Of a stretch of DNA of 64,000 nt, positions 18,258 through 27,365 are shown one piece after another. The notes under the pieces are model-generated. The model had not been told where the DNA came from. It saw nothing but the letters and a program-made list of their open reading frames with translations, and did no database searches. The translations under genes were made by a program, and so were the position numbers. The stretch comes from Streptomyces drozdowiczii. GTDB lineage: Bacteria; Actinomycetota; Actinomycetes; Streptomycetales; Streptomycetaceae. The first letter of the stretch is position 1, and each line of letters begins with the position of its first letter. The DNA is taken from assembly GCF_026167665.1 (NCBI RefSeq), contig NZ_CP098740.1, positions 2,108,001 to 2,172,000 on the forward strand, given 5' to 3'.

Positions 18258-20660
18258 GTGACCGCCCGCAAGCCGTCCCGCAAGTCCGAGCCCGCCGCGC
18301 CCGCCGCCGAGCTGCCGCTCGCCGAGGAGCCGATCGCCGCCACCCTGTCCTCGCCGACGGCCGGGCCGCCCGCGAAGAAGCGCGCCCCGAAGAAGGCCGC
18401 CGCGACGGGGGCCGCCGCCGCCGCGCCGAAGCGCGCGAAGAAGGCCGCCGCGCCGCCCAAGCCCCGCAGCGCGGGCAGTCAGGAGCTGCGTCCGGCCACC
18501 CCGCTGCACGACGCCGACCGGGGCAGGCTGCTGGCCGGCGAGCACCACGACCCGCACGGCCTGCTGGGCGCGCACCAGGTGGGCGACGGGGTGGAGATCC
18601 GGGTGCTGCGCCCGTTCGCCCGGTCGGTCACCGTGCTCGCGAAGGGGCTGCGGGCGCCGCTGCACAGCGACGGGGACGGGCTGTTCTCCGGGGTGCTGCC
18701 GCTGCCCTCGGTGCCGGAGTACCGGCTGCTGGTGGCGTACGAGGACAACGAGATCGAGGTCCACGACCCGTACCGCTTCCTGCCCGCGCTCGGGGAGCTG
18801 GATCTGCACCTGATCCGCGAGGGCCGGCACGAGGAGCTGTGGACCGCGCTCGGGGCGCGGCCGATGGAGCACCAGGGCGTCGCCGGGACGCGGTTCACGG
18901 TGTGGGCGCCGAACGCCCGGGGCGTGCGGGTGTGCGGTGACTTCAACTACTGGGACGGCACGGGCTTCCCGATGCGGTCGCTGGGCTCGTCCGGGGTGTG
19001 GGAGCTGTTCCTGCCGGGGACCGGGGAGGGCGCGCTGTACAAGTTCGACATCTGCCGCCCCGACGGTTCGCACACGATGCGCTCGGACCCGATGGCCCGG
19101 CACACCGAGGTGCCGCCCGCCACCGCCTCGGTGGTGACGGCCGCGCACCATGAGTGGCGGGACCAGGAGTGGATGGCGAAGCGCGGGAGCGTGCCGGTGC
19201 ACGAGGCGCCGTTCTCGGTGTACGAGGTGCACCTGCCGTCCTGGCGGCCCGGTCTCTCGTACCGGCAGCTGGCGGAGCAACTGCCCGCGTACGTCAAGGA
19301 GCTGGGCTTCACGCACGTCGAGCTGATGCCGGTGTCGGAGCACCCCTTCGGCGGCTCCTGGGGCTACCAGGTCACCGGGTTCTACGCGCCGACCTCCCGA
19401 ATGGGCTCGCCGGACGACTTCCGCTTCCTGGTGGACGCGCTGCACCGGGCCGGGATCGGCGTGATCATGGACTGGGTGCCGGCGCACTTCCCGCGCGACG
19501 ACTGGGCGCTCGCGGAGTTCGACGGGCGGCCGCTGTACGAGCACGAGGACCCGAGGCGGGCCGCGCACCCGGACTGGGGGACGCTGGAGTTCGACTACGG
19601 GCGCGCCGAGGTGCGCAACTTCCTGGTCGCCAACGCCACGTACTGGTGCGAGCAGTTCCACATCGACGGGCTGCGGGTGGACGCGGTGGCCTCGATGCTC
19701 TACCTGGACTACTCGCGCGAGGACGGCCAGTGGTCGCCCAACGAGTTCGGCGGGCGGGAGAACCTGGACGCGGTCTCCTTCCTCCAGGAGATGAACGCCA
19801 CGGTCTACCGGCGCAATCCGGGCGTGGTCACCATCGCCGAGGAGTCCACGGCCTGGGAGGGCGTGACCCGGGCGACCGACCACGGCGGGCTCGGCTTCGG
19901 GCTGAAGTGGAACATGGGCTGGATGCACGACTCGCTGGTGTACGTCTCCAAGGAGCCGGTGCACCGCAAGTACCACCACAACGAGATGACGTTCTCGATG
20001 GTGTACGCGTACAGCGAGAACTACGTGCTGCCGATCTCGCACGACGAGGTGGTGCACGGCAAGCAGGCGCTGGTCTCCAAGATGCCCGGCGACTGGTGGC
20101 AGCAGCGCGCCAACCACCGCGCGTACCTGGGCTTCATGTGGGCCCACCCGGGCAAGCAACTGCTGTTCATGGGGCAGGAGTTCGCACAGGGCGCGGAGTG
20201 GTCGGAGGGCCACGGCCCGGACTGGTGGCTGCTGGACCCGGCGTACGAGGCGTCCGGCGACCACCGCGGGGTGCGGGAGCTGGTCGGCGACCTCAACAAG
20301 GTGTACGGGGCGACGCCCGCGCTCTGGCAGCGCGACACCCGTCCGGAGGGCTTCGCCTGGGTGGACGGGGGCGCGGCGGAGGACAACGTGTTCGCGTTCC
20401 TGCGCCACGACGCGAAGGGGGCGCCGCTGCTGGCGGTCTCCAACTTCTCACCGGTGGTGCGGCACGACTACCGGCTCGGGGTGCCGGAGGGCCCCCGGCT
20501 GTGGGCGGAGGTTCTGAACACGGACGAGGCCCGGTACGGGGGGAGCGATGTGCGCAACGAGGAGCCGCTGAAGCCGGAGGACGTGCCGTCGCACGGCAGG
20601 CCGTCGAGCGTGTCGCTGACGCTGCCGCCGCTGGCGACGGTGTGGTTCAAGCCGGCGTGA
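18258..20660 (+). CDS. glgB: 1,4-alpha-glucan branching enzyme, GH13_9
   Basis: The 800-residue enzyme introduces alpha-1,6 branches into the glucan made by GlgE. The start is GTG 18258 behind GAGGAGG. Residues 1-75 form a Lys/Ala/Pro-rich extension with runs such as [10 protein letters not shown], which is probably disordered and is not part of the fold. Two CBM48-type modules follow, then the barrel with Asp475 ([10 protein letters not shown]), Glu528 (TIAEESTAW) and Asp596 ([10 protein letters not shown]). The C-terminal beta domain ends at LPPLATVWF. It is last in the cluster and followed by a strong hairpin. Confidence 0.96.
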   Translation: MTARKPSRKSEPAAPAAELPLAEEPIAATLSSPTAGPPAKKRAPKKAAATGAAAAAPKRAKKAAAPPKPRSAGSQELRPATPLHDADRGRLLAGEHHDPHGLLGAHQVGDGVEIRVLRPFARSVTVLAKGLRAPLHSDGDGLFSGVLPLPSVPEYRLLVAYEDNEIEVHDPYRFLPALGELDLHLIREGRHEELWTALGARPMEHQGVAGTRFTVWAPNARGVRVCGDFNYWDGTGFPMRSLGSSGVWELFLPGTGEGALYKFDICRPDGSHTMRSDPMARHTEVPPATASVVTAAHHEWRDQEWMAKRGSVPVHEAPFSVYEVHLPSWRPGLSYRQLAEQLPAYVKELGFTHVELMPVSEHPFGGSWGYQVTGFYAPTSRMGSPDDFRFLVDALHRAGIGVIMDWVPAHFPRDDWALAEFDGRPLYEHEDPRRAAHPDWGTLEFDYGRAEVRNFLVANATYWCEQFHIDGLRVDAVASMLYLDYSREDGQWSPNEFGGRENLDAVSFLQEMNATVYRRNPGVVTIAEESTAWEGVTRATDHGGLGFGLKWNMGWMHDSLVYVSKEPVHRKYHHNEMTFSMVYAYSENYVLPISHDEVVHGKQALVSKMPGDWWQQRANHRAYLGFMWAHPGKQLLFMGQEFAQGAEWSEGHGPDWWLLDPAYEASGDHRGVRELVGDLNKVYGATPALWQRDTRPEGFAWVDGGAAEDNVFAFLRHDAKGAPLLAVSNFSPVVRHDYRLGVPEGPRLWAEVLNTDEARYGGSDVRNEEPLKPEDVPSHGRPSSVSLTLPPLATVWFKPA

Positions 20661-20673
20661 CGCGGTGACGCGA

Positions 20674-20705
20674 CGAGGGGCGGGGTCCGGTGGCCCCGCC
20701 CCTCG
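20674..20705. terminator. Hairpin terminator between glgB and the thioredoxin gene
   Basis: A 12-bp stem (CGAGGGGCGGGG and complement) has an 8-base loop and lies between two convergent genes, so it can serve both. Confidence 0.8.
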
Positions 20706-20711
20706 GGCGGT

Positions 20712-21044
20712 TCAGAGCACGTCCTCCAGCTCTTGGAGCAGCCGCCGCTTCGGGCGGGCGCCGACCATGGACTTCACCGGTTCGCCGTCCCGGAACACCA
20801 TCAGGGTCGGCATCGAGAGGACGCCGTACCGGGTGCTGATCCCCGGGTTGCGGTCGACGTCGATCTGGACGACGCGGAGCCGTTCGCGCTCCTCGTCGGC
20901 GATGGCGCCCAGGACCGGGGCGAGCTGGCGGCAGGGGCCGCACCAGTCGGCGGTGAACTCCACCAGGACGGGCCGGGTCTCCCCCCGCACCTCGGTGTCG
21001 AAGGTCTCGTCGGTGAGCTCGTCGACACCCGTTACGTGGATCAT
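20712..21044 (-). CDS. Thioredoxin
   Basis: This 110-residue single-domain thioredoxin has the active site WCGPC (TADWCGPCRQL, about residues 34-38) and the cis-Pro loop SMPTLMVF near 75. It reduces disulfides in cytoplasmic proteins using thioredoxin reductase, which is not in this window. The start is ATG 21044, three bases after the stop of the MerR-family gene. The two therefore form an operon, and the regulator probably controls the thioredoxin. Confidence 0.93.
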   Translation of the reverse strand: MIHVTGVDELTDETFDTEVRGETRPVLVEFTADWCGPCRQLAPVLGAIADEERERLRVVQIDVDRNPGISTRYGVLSMPTLMVFRDGEPVKSMVGARPKRRLLQELEDVL

Positions 21045-21047
21045 CAG

Positions 21048-21452
21048 TCATCCTCCCAGTTCGCAGCGTGGTTCGGGGCCGCCGGGCAGGTCGGCGGACA
21101 CCTCCAGCTCGGCGCGGGCCAGCTGGGCGCCCACCTCCGTGCGGACGGCCCGAAGCTGCTCGATGAGCCGGTCCAGCTCGCCGAGCTTGCGCCGGTAGAC
21201 GGCGAGCGAGGCGGGGCAGGCGTCCCCGGCGGGGTGCCCGGCGCGCAGGCACTCCACGAAGGGCCGGGTCTCCTCCAGGTCGAACCCGAAGTCCTGGAGG
21301 GTCCGGATCTGCTGGAGCAGCCTGAGGTCGCTCTCGTCGTACGTGCGGTAGCCGTTCACCGCGCGCCGTGCGGGCAGCAGCCCGCGCGACTCGTAGTAGC
21401 GCAGCGTCCGCGTCGTCGTCCCGGCCCGTTCGGCCAGCTCCCCGATTCGCAT
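21048..21452 (-). CDS. MerR-family transcriptional regulator
   Basis: The 134-residue regulator has an N-terminal winged HTH (MRIGELAERAGTTTRTLRYYE), then the YRTYDESDLRLLQQI dimerisation start, and a coiled-coil helix. Two cysteines (ECLRAGHPAGDAC, residues near 68 and 78) sit in the effector region and could sense metal or oxidant. They do not match the SoxR Cys pattern. The gene heads an operon with thioredoxin and has a textbook MerR-type dyad directly upstream, so autoregulation together with thioredoxin is likely. The signal is unknown. Confidence 0.92.
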   Translation of the reverse strand: MRIGELAERAGTTTRTLRYYESRGLLPARRAVNGYRTYDESDLRLLQQIRTLQDFGFDLEETRPFVECLRAGHPAGDACPASLAVYRRKLGELDRLIEQLRAVRTEVGAQLARAELEVSADLPGGPEPRCELGG

Positions 21453-21466
21453 GCCGCGACCGTAAT

Positions 21467-21486
21467 CCTTGACGCCGACGTCAAGG
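21467..21486 (-). promoter_or_regulatory. MerR-type operator overlapping the -35 region of the MerR-thioredoxin operon
   Basis: An 8-bp perfect inverted repeat (CCTTGACG/CGTCAAGG) flanks a 4-bp centre. The left arm on the minus strand contains TTGACG, a consensus -35. MerR-family activators bind dyads inside overlong spacers in this way. The centre lies 25 bases before the start codon. Confidence 0.7.
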
Positions 21487-21494
21487 CAAGGGCG

Positions 21495-22874
21495 TCAGAC
21501 CTTGGTGAGCGAGGGCCGGTCCTCGCCGCCCTCGCGGGCCTCGGGGACGTACGGCTCGGCGGGGCCCTCGTCGCTGAGCATCTTCTCGTCGAAGGGGACC
21601 GCGCCGGAGAGGACCTGGCCGACCCGTTCGCGGTCGATCTCCTTGGTCCAGGTGCCGACGAGGACCGTGGCGACCGCGTTGCCCGCGAAGTTGGTCAGGG
21701 CGCGGGCCTCGCTCATGAAGCGGTCGATGCCGACGATCAGGCCGACGCCGTCGACCAGCTCGGGGCGGTGCGACTGGAGCCCGCCGGCCAGCGTGGCGAG
21801 ACCGGCGCCGGTGACGCCCGCCGCGCCCTTGGAGGCGATGACCATGAAGACGAGCAGGGAGATCTGCTCACCGATGCTCAGCGGGTCGCCGGTGGCGTTG
21901 GCGATGAACAGCGAGGCCATCGTCAGGTAGATCGCGGTGCCGTCCAGGTTGAAGGAGTAGCCGGTCGGCACGGTGATGCCGACGACGGGCTTGCTGACGC
22001 CCATGTGCTCCATCTTCGCGATCAGCCGGGGCAGCGCCGACTCCGAGGAGGAGGTGGACAGGATCAGCAGGAACTCCCGGCCGAGGTACTTCAGCAGCGC
22101 GAAGATGTTGACCCCCGCGACCAGGCGCAGGATCGCGCCGAGCACCACGAAGACGAAGAGCGCGCAGGTGACGTAGAAGCCGATCATGATGACCGCGAGG
22201 GACTTCAGCGCGTCCACGCCGGTCTCGCCGACCACCGCGGCCATCGCGCCGAACGCGCCGATGGGCGCCGCCCACATGATCATGGCGAGGATGCGGAAGA
22301 CGAGGCGCTGGATGTGCCCGATGCCGCGCAGCACCGGCTCTCCGGCCGAGCCCAGGGCCTGGAGCGCGAAGCCCGCGAGCAGGGCGATCAGCAGGGTCTG
22401 GAGGACCTCGCCCGCGGTGAAGGCGGAGACCAGGGTGGTCGGGATGATCCCGAGCAGGAAGTCCGTGGTGGACTCGCCGGCCCCCTCGGCCTGCTTCTCA
22501 CCGGCGGCCCGGACCGCCTCGGTGATGTGGAGGCCGGAGCCGGGCTCCAGGATGTTGCCGACGATCAGGCCGATGGCCAGGGCGACCGTCGACATGACGA
22601 GGAAGTAGCCGAGGGCGAGGCCGCCGACGGCCCCGACCTTGGCGGCCTTGCGGACCGAGCCGACGCCCAGGACGATCGTGCAGAAGATGATCGGCGAGAT
22701 CATCATCTTGATCAGGTTCACGAACCCGGTGCCGATGGGCTTCAGCTCGACGGCGGCGTCGGGGGCGACGAAGCCCACGAGGATGCCGAGGCCCACGGCC
22801 ACGATCACGGCGAGATACAGATACTTCGTACGGTCCGGCTTGGCGCGTTCCGCTTCGGCGGCGTTCACTGCCAC
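21495..22874 (-). CDS. dctA: Sodium/proton:dicarboxylate symporter (DctA family, DAACS)
   Basis: The 459-residue membrane protein takes up C4-dicarboxylates such as succinate, fumarate and malate. The start is GTG 22874 (VAVNAAEAE) behind GAGGAG; a second GTG lies at 22868. Transport motifs are present: the serine-rich hairpin LILSTSSSESALP, the helix PTGYSFNLDGTAIYL, the second hairpin SKGAAGVTGAG, and the RFMSEARALTNFAGN segment with the substrate-binding Arg and Asn. It lies divergent from a CitA/DcuS-type two-component system, which probably senses dicarboxylates and activates this gene. Confidence 0.93.
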   Translation of the reverse strand: MAVNAAEAERAKPDRTKYLYLAVIVAVGLGILVGFVAPDAAVELKPIGTGFVNLIKMMISPIIFCTIVLGVGSVRKAAKVGAVGGLALGYFLVMSTVALAIGLIVGNILEPGSGLHITEAVRAAGEKQAEGAGESTTDFLLGIIPTTLVSAFTAGEVLQTLLIALLAGFALQALGSAGEPVLRGIGHIQRLVFRILAMIMWAAPIGAFGAMAAVVGETGVDALKSLAVIMIGFYVTCALFVFVVLGAILRLVAGVNIFALLKYLGREFLLILSTSSSESALPRLIAKMEHMGVSKPVVGITVPTGYSFNLDGTAIYLTMASLFIANATGDPLSIGEQISLLVFMVIASKGAAGVTGAGLATLAGGLQSHRPELVDGVGLIVGIDRFMSEARALTNFAGNAVATVLVGTWTKEIDRERVGQVLSGAVPFDEKMLSDEGPAEPYVPEAREGGEDRPSLTKV

Positions 22875-22941
22875 GGGGGTCTCCTCGGGTCGTCGTCGTC
22901 CCACCCCCGTGCCGGGGGCCCCGGCGACTATCCCGCCCGCT

Positions 22942-22955
22942 GTGACCCCGGTCAC
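22942..22955. promoter_or_regulatory. Crp-like palindrome in the dctA / two-component divergent region
   Basis: GTGACCCCGGTCAC is a 6+2+6 dyad and fits the GTG-N6-GNCAC motif I recall for Streptomyces Crp, and the wider TGTGA-N6-TCAC pattern. It lies in the 130-base region between the two divergent starts. Such matches also arise by chance in GC-rich DNA. Confidence 0.4.
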
Positions 22956-23004
22956 CGTTGCGTGCATTTCGTTCATACGTTTTCGGCCAGGCAGACTGGT
23001 CGGC

Positions 23005-24615
23005 ATGCGTTTTCCCCGTACCCGACCGCGCAGCCTGGCCGGCCAGCTGTTCGCGTGGCAGGTGGTGCTGGTGGCGGCCGTCGTGGCGGGGTGCGCGTTC
23101 TTCGCGTACGTCTCCGGGCGCGGCCAGGCCGAGGAGACGGCGGCGCGGCAGGTGCGGGCGGTGGCCCTCTCGGTGGCCGGATCGCCGTCCGTCCGGGAGG
23201 CGATCCGCACCGACGACCCGTCCGCCGCGCTCCAGCCGTACGCGGAGCGGGTGCGCAAGGAGACCGGGATCGCCTTCATCACGATCATGAGCCCGGACCG
23301 GGTCCGCTGGACGCACCCGGACGCCGACCGCATCGGTGAGACCTTCCTCGGCCACACCGCCCGGGCGCTGCGCGGCGAGACCTTCACGGAGACGTACACC
23401 GGCACGCTCGGGCCCTCCATCCGGGTCGTCACCCCGGTCCGCGACGGCGGCCGGATCACCGGCCTGGTCAGCGCGGGCATCACGGTGGACCGGGTCTCCT
23501 CGCAGGTGCGGGCGCAGCTGGGCGCCCTGGCGCTGGCGGCGGGTGCGGCCCTGGTGCTCGGCGGGCTCGGCACGTACGTGATCAACGCGCGGCTGCGGCG
23601 GCACACGCACGGGATGAACGCGGCGGAGCTGAGCAGGCTGCACGATTACCACGAGGCGACCCTGCACGCGGTGCGCGAGGGGCTGCTGATGCTGGACGGG
23701 CAGCGCCGGATCGCCCTGATCAACGACGCGGGCCGGGACCTGCTCGGCCTGGCCCCGGGCACGGTGGGCCGCCGGGTCGCGGACCTCGATCTGCCGGCCC
23801 CGCTGACCGGGGCGCTGCTCGCCTCCGAGGAGCGGGTGGACGAGGTGCACCTGACGGCGGACCGGGTCATCGTCGTCAACACCCGCCCGGTGGTCGGCGG
23901 CGAGCGGCGCGGGACCGTGGTGACCCTGCGCGACCACACCGAGCTCCAGGCGCTCTCCGGGGAGCTGGACTCGGAGCGCGGTTTCACCCGGGCGCTGCGC
24001 TCCCAGGCGCACGAGGCGGCGAACCGGCTGCACACCGTGGTCTCGCTGATCGAGCTGGGCCGGGCGGACGAGGCGGTCGGCTTCGCCACGGCGGAGCTGG
24101 AGCTGGCCCAGGCGCTCACCGACCGGGTGGTGGGCGCGGTCGCCGAACCGGTGCTCGCCGCCCTGCTCCTGGGCAAGGCGGCGCAGGCGAACGAGCGGGG
24201 CGTGGAGCTGGTGCTCGCGGAGGACAGCCTCATCGACGACGGCGCGCTGCCCGCCTCGCTCCCCGCCCGCGACCTGGTGACGATCCTCGGCAATCTGATC
24301 GACAACGCGGTGGACGCGGTGACCCAGGAGGCGGCCGGGTCCGGGCAGCGCGGCCGGGTCGTGGTCACCGCGCTCGCCGAAGGGGGCGAACTGCTGCTGC
24401 GGGTCGCGGACAACGGGGCCGGGGTCGACCCGGCGGACGCGGCCGAGGTGTTCCGGGCGGGCTGGTCGACGCACGGCGCGGGGCGCGGCCTCGGCCTGGC
24501 CCTGGTCCGGCAGGCGGCGCACCGGAGCGGCGGGACGGTGGGCCTGGAGCAGGGGCCGGACGGGGGCGCGGTGTTCACCGTACGGCTGCCGCTGGCGGCG
24601 GGGGTGCGGGCGTGA
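23005..24615 (+). CDS. CitA/DcuS-type sensor histidine kinase
   Basis: The 536-residue kinase starts at ATG 23005. One membrane helix (about 18-38) and another (about 175-197) flank an extracytoplasmic PAS-like sensor (residues 40-170, with the FITIMSPDRVRWTHP and GPSIRVVTPVRDG patterns of the DCU/CitA sensor). A cytoplasmic PAS domain and the SPOB_a-type phosphorylation helix SQAHEAANRLHTVVSLIELG follow. The HATPase domain shows NLIDNAVDAV and DNGAGV. It overlaps the response regulator gene by 4 bases (GTGA). It most likely senses C4-dicarboxylates or citrate, given the divergent symporter. Confidence 0.92.
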   Translation: MRFPRTRPRSLAGQLFAWQVVLVAAVVAGCAFFAYVSGRGQAEETAARQVRAVALSVAGSPSVREAIRTDDPSAALQPYAERVRKETGIAFITIMSPDRVRWTHPDADRIGETFLGHTARALRGETFTETYTGTLGPSIRVVTPVRDGGRITGLVSAGITVDRVSSQVRAQLGALALAAGAALVLGGLGTYVINARLRRHTHGMNAAELSRLHDYHEATLHAVREGLLMLDGQRRIALINDAGRDLLGLAPGTVGRRVADLDLPAPLTGALLASEERVDEVHLTADRVIVVNTRPVVGGERRGTVVTLRDHTELQALSGELDSERGFTRALRSQAHEAANRLHTVVSLIELGRADEAVGFATAELELAQALTDRVVGAVAEPVLAALLLGKAAQANERGVELVLAEDSLIDDGALPASLPARDLVTILGNLIDNAVDAVTQEAAGSGQRGRVVVTALAEGGELLLRVADNGAGVDPADAAEVFRAGWSTHGAGRGLGLALVRQAAHRSGGTVGLEQGPDGGAVFTVRLPLAAGVRA

Positions 24616-25286
24616 TCCGGGTGCTGGTTGTGGAGGACGACCCGGTCGCGGCGGACGCGCATCAGCTGTACGTGGGCCGGGTGCCGGGCTTCGCGGTGGC
24701 CGCCGTGGCGCACTCGCGCGCCGAGGCGGTCCGGGCGCTGGAGCGCACCCCGGTCGATCTGCTGCTCCTGGACCTCTATCTGCCCGACGGGCACGGGCTC
24801 CAGCTGCTGCGCTCGCTGCGGGCGGCCGGGCACGCGGCGGACGTGATCGCGGTGACCTCGGCCCGCGACCTGGGCGTGGTCCGGGAGGGCGTCTCGCTGG
24901 GCGTCGTGCAGTACGTGCTGAAGCCGTTCACCTTCGCCACGCTGCGGGACCGGCTCGTGCGGTACGCGGAGTTCCGGGCGGCGGCCGGTGAGGCGAGCGG
25001 GCAGGACGAGGTGGACCGGGCGCTCGCCGCGCTGCGGGCCCCGGAGCCGGCCCGGCTGCCCAAGGGGCTGAGCGGTCCCACCCTGGAGTCGGTGACCGGG
25101 GCGCTGCGGGCGGCCCCGGACGGTCTCAGCGCCTCGGCGGCGGGCCTGGAGCTGGGGATCTCGCGGATCACCGCGCGCCGCTATCTGGAGCACCTGGTGA
25201 CGGCGGGGCGGGCGGTGCGCAGTCCGCAGTACGGGCAGGTGGGGCGGCCGGAACTGCACTACCGGTGGCGGCCGGAGGGGCGCTGA
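24612..25286 (+). CDS. CitB/DctR-type response regulator
   Basis: The 224-residue regulator starts at GTG 24612, overlapping the kinase stop. The receiver domain has the acidic pair EDD (residues 8-10), phospho-acceptor Asp near 53 (LLLLDLYLPDG), Thr in AVTS and Lys in VLKPF. The C-terminal HTH (GLSASAAGLELGISRITARRYLEHL) is of the CitB type. It is the partner of the kinase at 23005 and a probable activator of the dicarboxylate symporter. Confidence 0.92.
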   Translation: MIRVLVVEDDPVAADAHQLYVGRVPGFAVAAVAHSRAEAVRALERTPVDLLLLDLYLPDGHGLQLLRSLRAAGHAADVIAVTSARDLGVVREGVSLGVVQYVLKPFTFATLRDRLVRYAEFRAAAGEASGQDEVDRALAALRAPEPARLPKGLSGPTLESVTGALRAAPDGLSASAAGLELGISRITARRYLEHLVTAGRAVRSPQYGQVGRPELHYRWRPEGR

Positions 25287-25380
25287 GACGCCCGGGGCGC
25301 TCCTAGGACCTTCCTACGAGCCGTGTTCTCGGGCGAACGCACCGTAGTCAGCGGAGCCCCCGCCTCCTTACGGTGTCCCC

Positions 25381-26070
25381 GTGCACCCCTCCCCTCCTTT
25401 CAACGCCCCCGCCGCGCGAAGACTCCGCGAGGCCCTGGGTATGGCTCCCGGCCATGTCGCCTATGGTCTCGGCGCTCAGTACGGACTACGGATCACCGCC
25501 GAGACGGTGACCGCCTGGGAGCGCGGGCTCGCGCTCCCCACGGAGTACGAACTCACCGCACTGGCCGGGGTGCTGTGGTGCGCCCCGGGCGAGCTGCTGA
25601 CGGCCGCGCGCAGCCTGCGCGAGCACCGGGTCTCCCGGGCGCTGTCGCCGGACGAGCTGGCCGCCCGGCTGGGGATGGCCGCCTCCGCGTATCTGCGCAT
25701 GGAGGAGTCGGGGCGGTGGCGGGGCAACGAGCGCCAGTCCGCCGCGCTGAGCGAGGCGCTGGGCCTGACGCCCGCGGACTTCGTGACGGCGACCGGGCGC
25801 GGGGAGGAGCTGGCGGAGCTGCTGCGCGGCGCGGTGACGACGCGGTGGCAGGCGTACAGCCGTCCGGTGGCCAAGCTGGTGCCGGTGGACCGGCGCAGGA
25901 TCCAGGAGGCCCTGGAGCGGCTGCACGGCGACTACCAGGCGCTGATGGTCTCCACGCTGAGCTGGAGCAGCGCCGGCACGGACCGGCCGGGCAACACCGG
26001 TGAGGAGGGCCGGGCCTTCCTCACCGGGATCGTGCCCCGCTTCTGGGAGGCGGCCGGCCCTTCGGCGTAA
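25381..26070 (+). CDS. XRE-family regulator with two helix-turn-helix domains
   Basis: The 229-residue product starts at GTG 25381. The first HTH (about residues 10-75) contains LREALGMAPGHVAYGLG and TAWERGLALPTEYELTALAGVL. A second, weaker HTH (about 80-140) contains LSPDELAARLGMAASAYLRMEE and LSEALGLTPADF. The last 90 residues have no recognised domain. The targets are unknown. It stands alone, convergent with pfkA with only 5 bases between stops, and no operator was identified. Confidence 0.8.
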   Translation: MHPSPPFNAPAARRLREALGMAPGHVAYGLGAQYGLRITAETVTAWERGLALPTEYELTALAGVLWCAPGELLTAARSLREHRVSRALSPDELAARLGMAASAYLRMEESGRWRGNERQSAALSEALGLTPADFVTATGRGEELAELLRGAVTTRWQAYSRPVAKLVPVDRRRIQEALERLHGDYQALMVSTLSWSSAGTDRPGNTGEEGRAFLTGIVPRFWEAAGPSA

Positions 26071-26075
26071 GCCGC

Positions 26076-27101
26076 TCAGAAGACCGACTCGGCCTCGTGC
26101 ATCCGGTCCAGCGGGACCGTCTTGAGCTGGGTGACCGCCTCGGCGAGCGGGACCATCACGATGTCGTTGCCGCGCAGCGCGGTCATCCGGCCGAAGTCGC
26201 CCCGGTGCGCGGCCTCCACCGCGTGCCAGCCGAAGCGGGTGGCGAGGACGCGGTCGTACGCGGTCGGGGTGCCGCCGCGCTGGACGTGGCCGAGGATGAC
26301 CGGGCGGGCCTCCTTGCCGAGCCGCTTCTCCAGTTCGACGGCCAGCCGGTTGCCGATGCCCTGGAACCGCTCGTGCCCGAACTGGTCGATCTCGCCCTTG
26401 GCGTACGGCATCGAGCCCTCGGCCGGGTGCGCGCCCTCGGCGACGCAGATGACGGCGAACTTCTTGCCGCGCGCGAAGCGCTCCTCGACCATCTTGACCA
26501 GGTCGTCCACCTCGAACTTGCGCTCGGGGAGGCAGATGCCGTGGGCGCCGCCGGCCATGCCGGACTCCAGGGCGATCCAGCCCGCGTGGCGGCCCATCAC
26601 CTCGACGACCATCACGCGCTGGTGGGACTCGGCGGTGGTCTTCAGACGGTCTATGGCCTCCGTCGCGACGCCCACGGCGGTGTCGAAGCCGAACGTGCGG
26701 TCGGTGGAGGAGATGTCGTTGTCGATGGTCTTCGGGACGCCGACGACGGGCATTCCGGCGTCCGCGAGCATCCGGGCGGCGGTCAGTGTGCCCTCGCCGC
26801 CGATCGGGATCAGCGCGTCCATGCCGTAACGCCGGCTCAGCTCGGCGCAGTTCTCGGCGGCCTCGCGCAGCCGGGCGCGCTCCAGGCGGGCCGAGCCGAG
26901 GATGGTGCCGCCGCGGGCGAGGATGCCGCTGACCGCGTTGAGGTCGAGGGGCCTGAAGTGGCCGTCGAGGAGGCCCTTGAAGCCGTCCTCGAAGCCGATG
27001 ACCTCGTCGCCGTGGCCGACGACGGCCCGGTGGACGACCGAACGGATCACTGCGTTCAGGCCGGGGCAGTCGCCGCCTGCGGTGAGAACTCCGATGCGCA
27101 T
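26076..27101 (-). CDS. pfkA: 6-phosphofructokinase (ATP-dependent, actinobacterial PfkA)
   Basis: The 341-residue enzyme phosphorylates fructose-6-phosphate to fructose-1,6-bisphosphate. The start is ATG 27101 (MRIGVLTAGGDCPGLN). The Gly of IGGEGTLTAA at the E. coli Gly104 position favours ATP over pyrophosphate. The PKTIDND motif carries Lys where E. coli has Gly, as is usual in the actinobacterial clade. The substrate motif MGRHAGWIAL and the catalytic Asp in TIDND are intact. It lies divergent from pta, linking glycolytic flux with acetate overflow and with pyk downstream. Confidence 0.96.
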   Translation of the reverse strand: MRIGVLTAGGDCPGLNAVIRSVVHRAVVGHGDEVIGFEDGFKGLLDGHFRPLDLNAVSGILARGGTILGSARLERARLREAAENCAELSRRYGMDALIPIGGEGTLTAARMLADAGMPVVGVPKTIDNDISSTDRTFGFDTAVGVATEAIDRLKTTAESHQRVMVVEVMGRHAGWIALESGMAGGAHGICLPERKFEVDDLVKMVEERFARGKKFAVICVAEGAHPAEGSMPYAKGEIDQFGHERFQGIGNRLAVELEKRLGKEARPVILGHVQRGGTPTAYDRVLATRFGWHAVEAAHRGDFGRMTALRGNDIVMVPLAEAVTQLKTVPLDRMHEAESVF

Positions 27102-27365
27102 CCTGTTCCGTCTCCTGCTCGCTGGGCCCGTCCGTTTTGGCATCCGGAACGGGGGCTTCTACCGCTTGCCCCGTACCGTGAGTCACGACGAGTGTCCCAC
27201 GCCGGGCGCGCGGCTCGCGCTCCCGCCCGGTCCGGCGCCGCCTGCGCGCGCCTCCGCGGGGCAGTCGTCCGGCGGGCGGCCCCTGTGCCCCACGGGTATC
27301 GTCAAACGGGCGATTACCACTCGAACCGGGCACCATACCGGACCAGAGACGACGGGAGAGCACGC

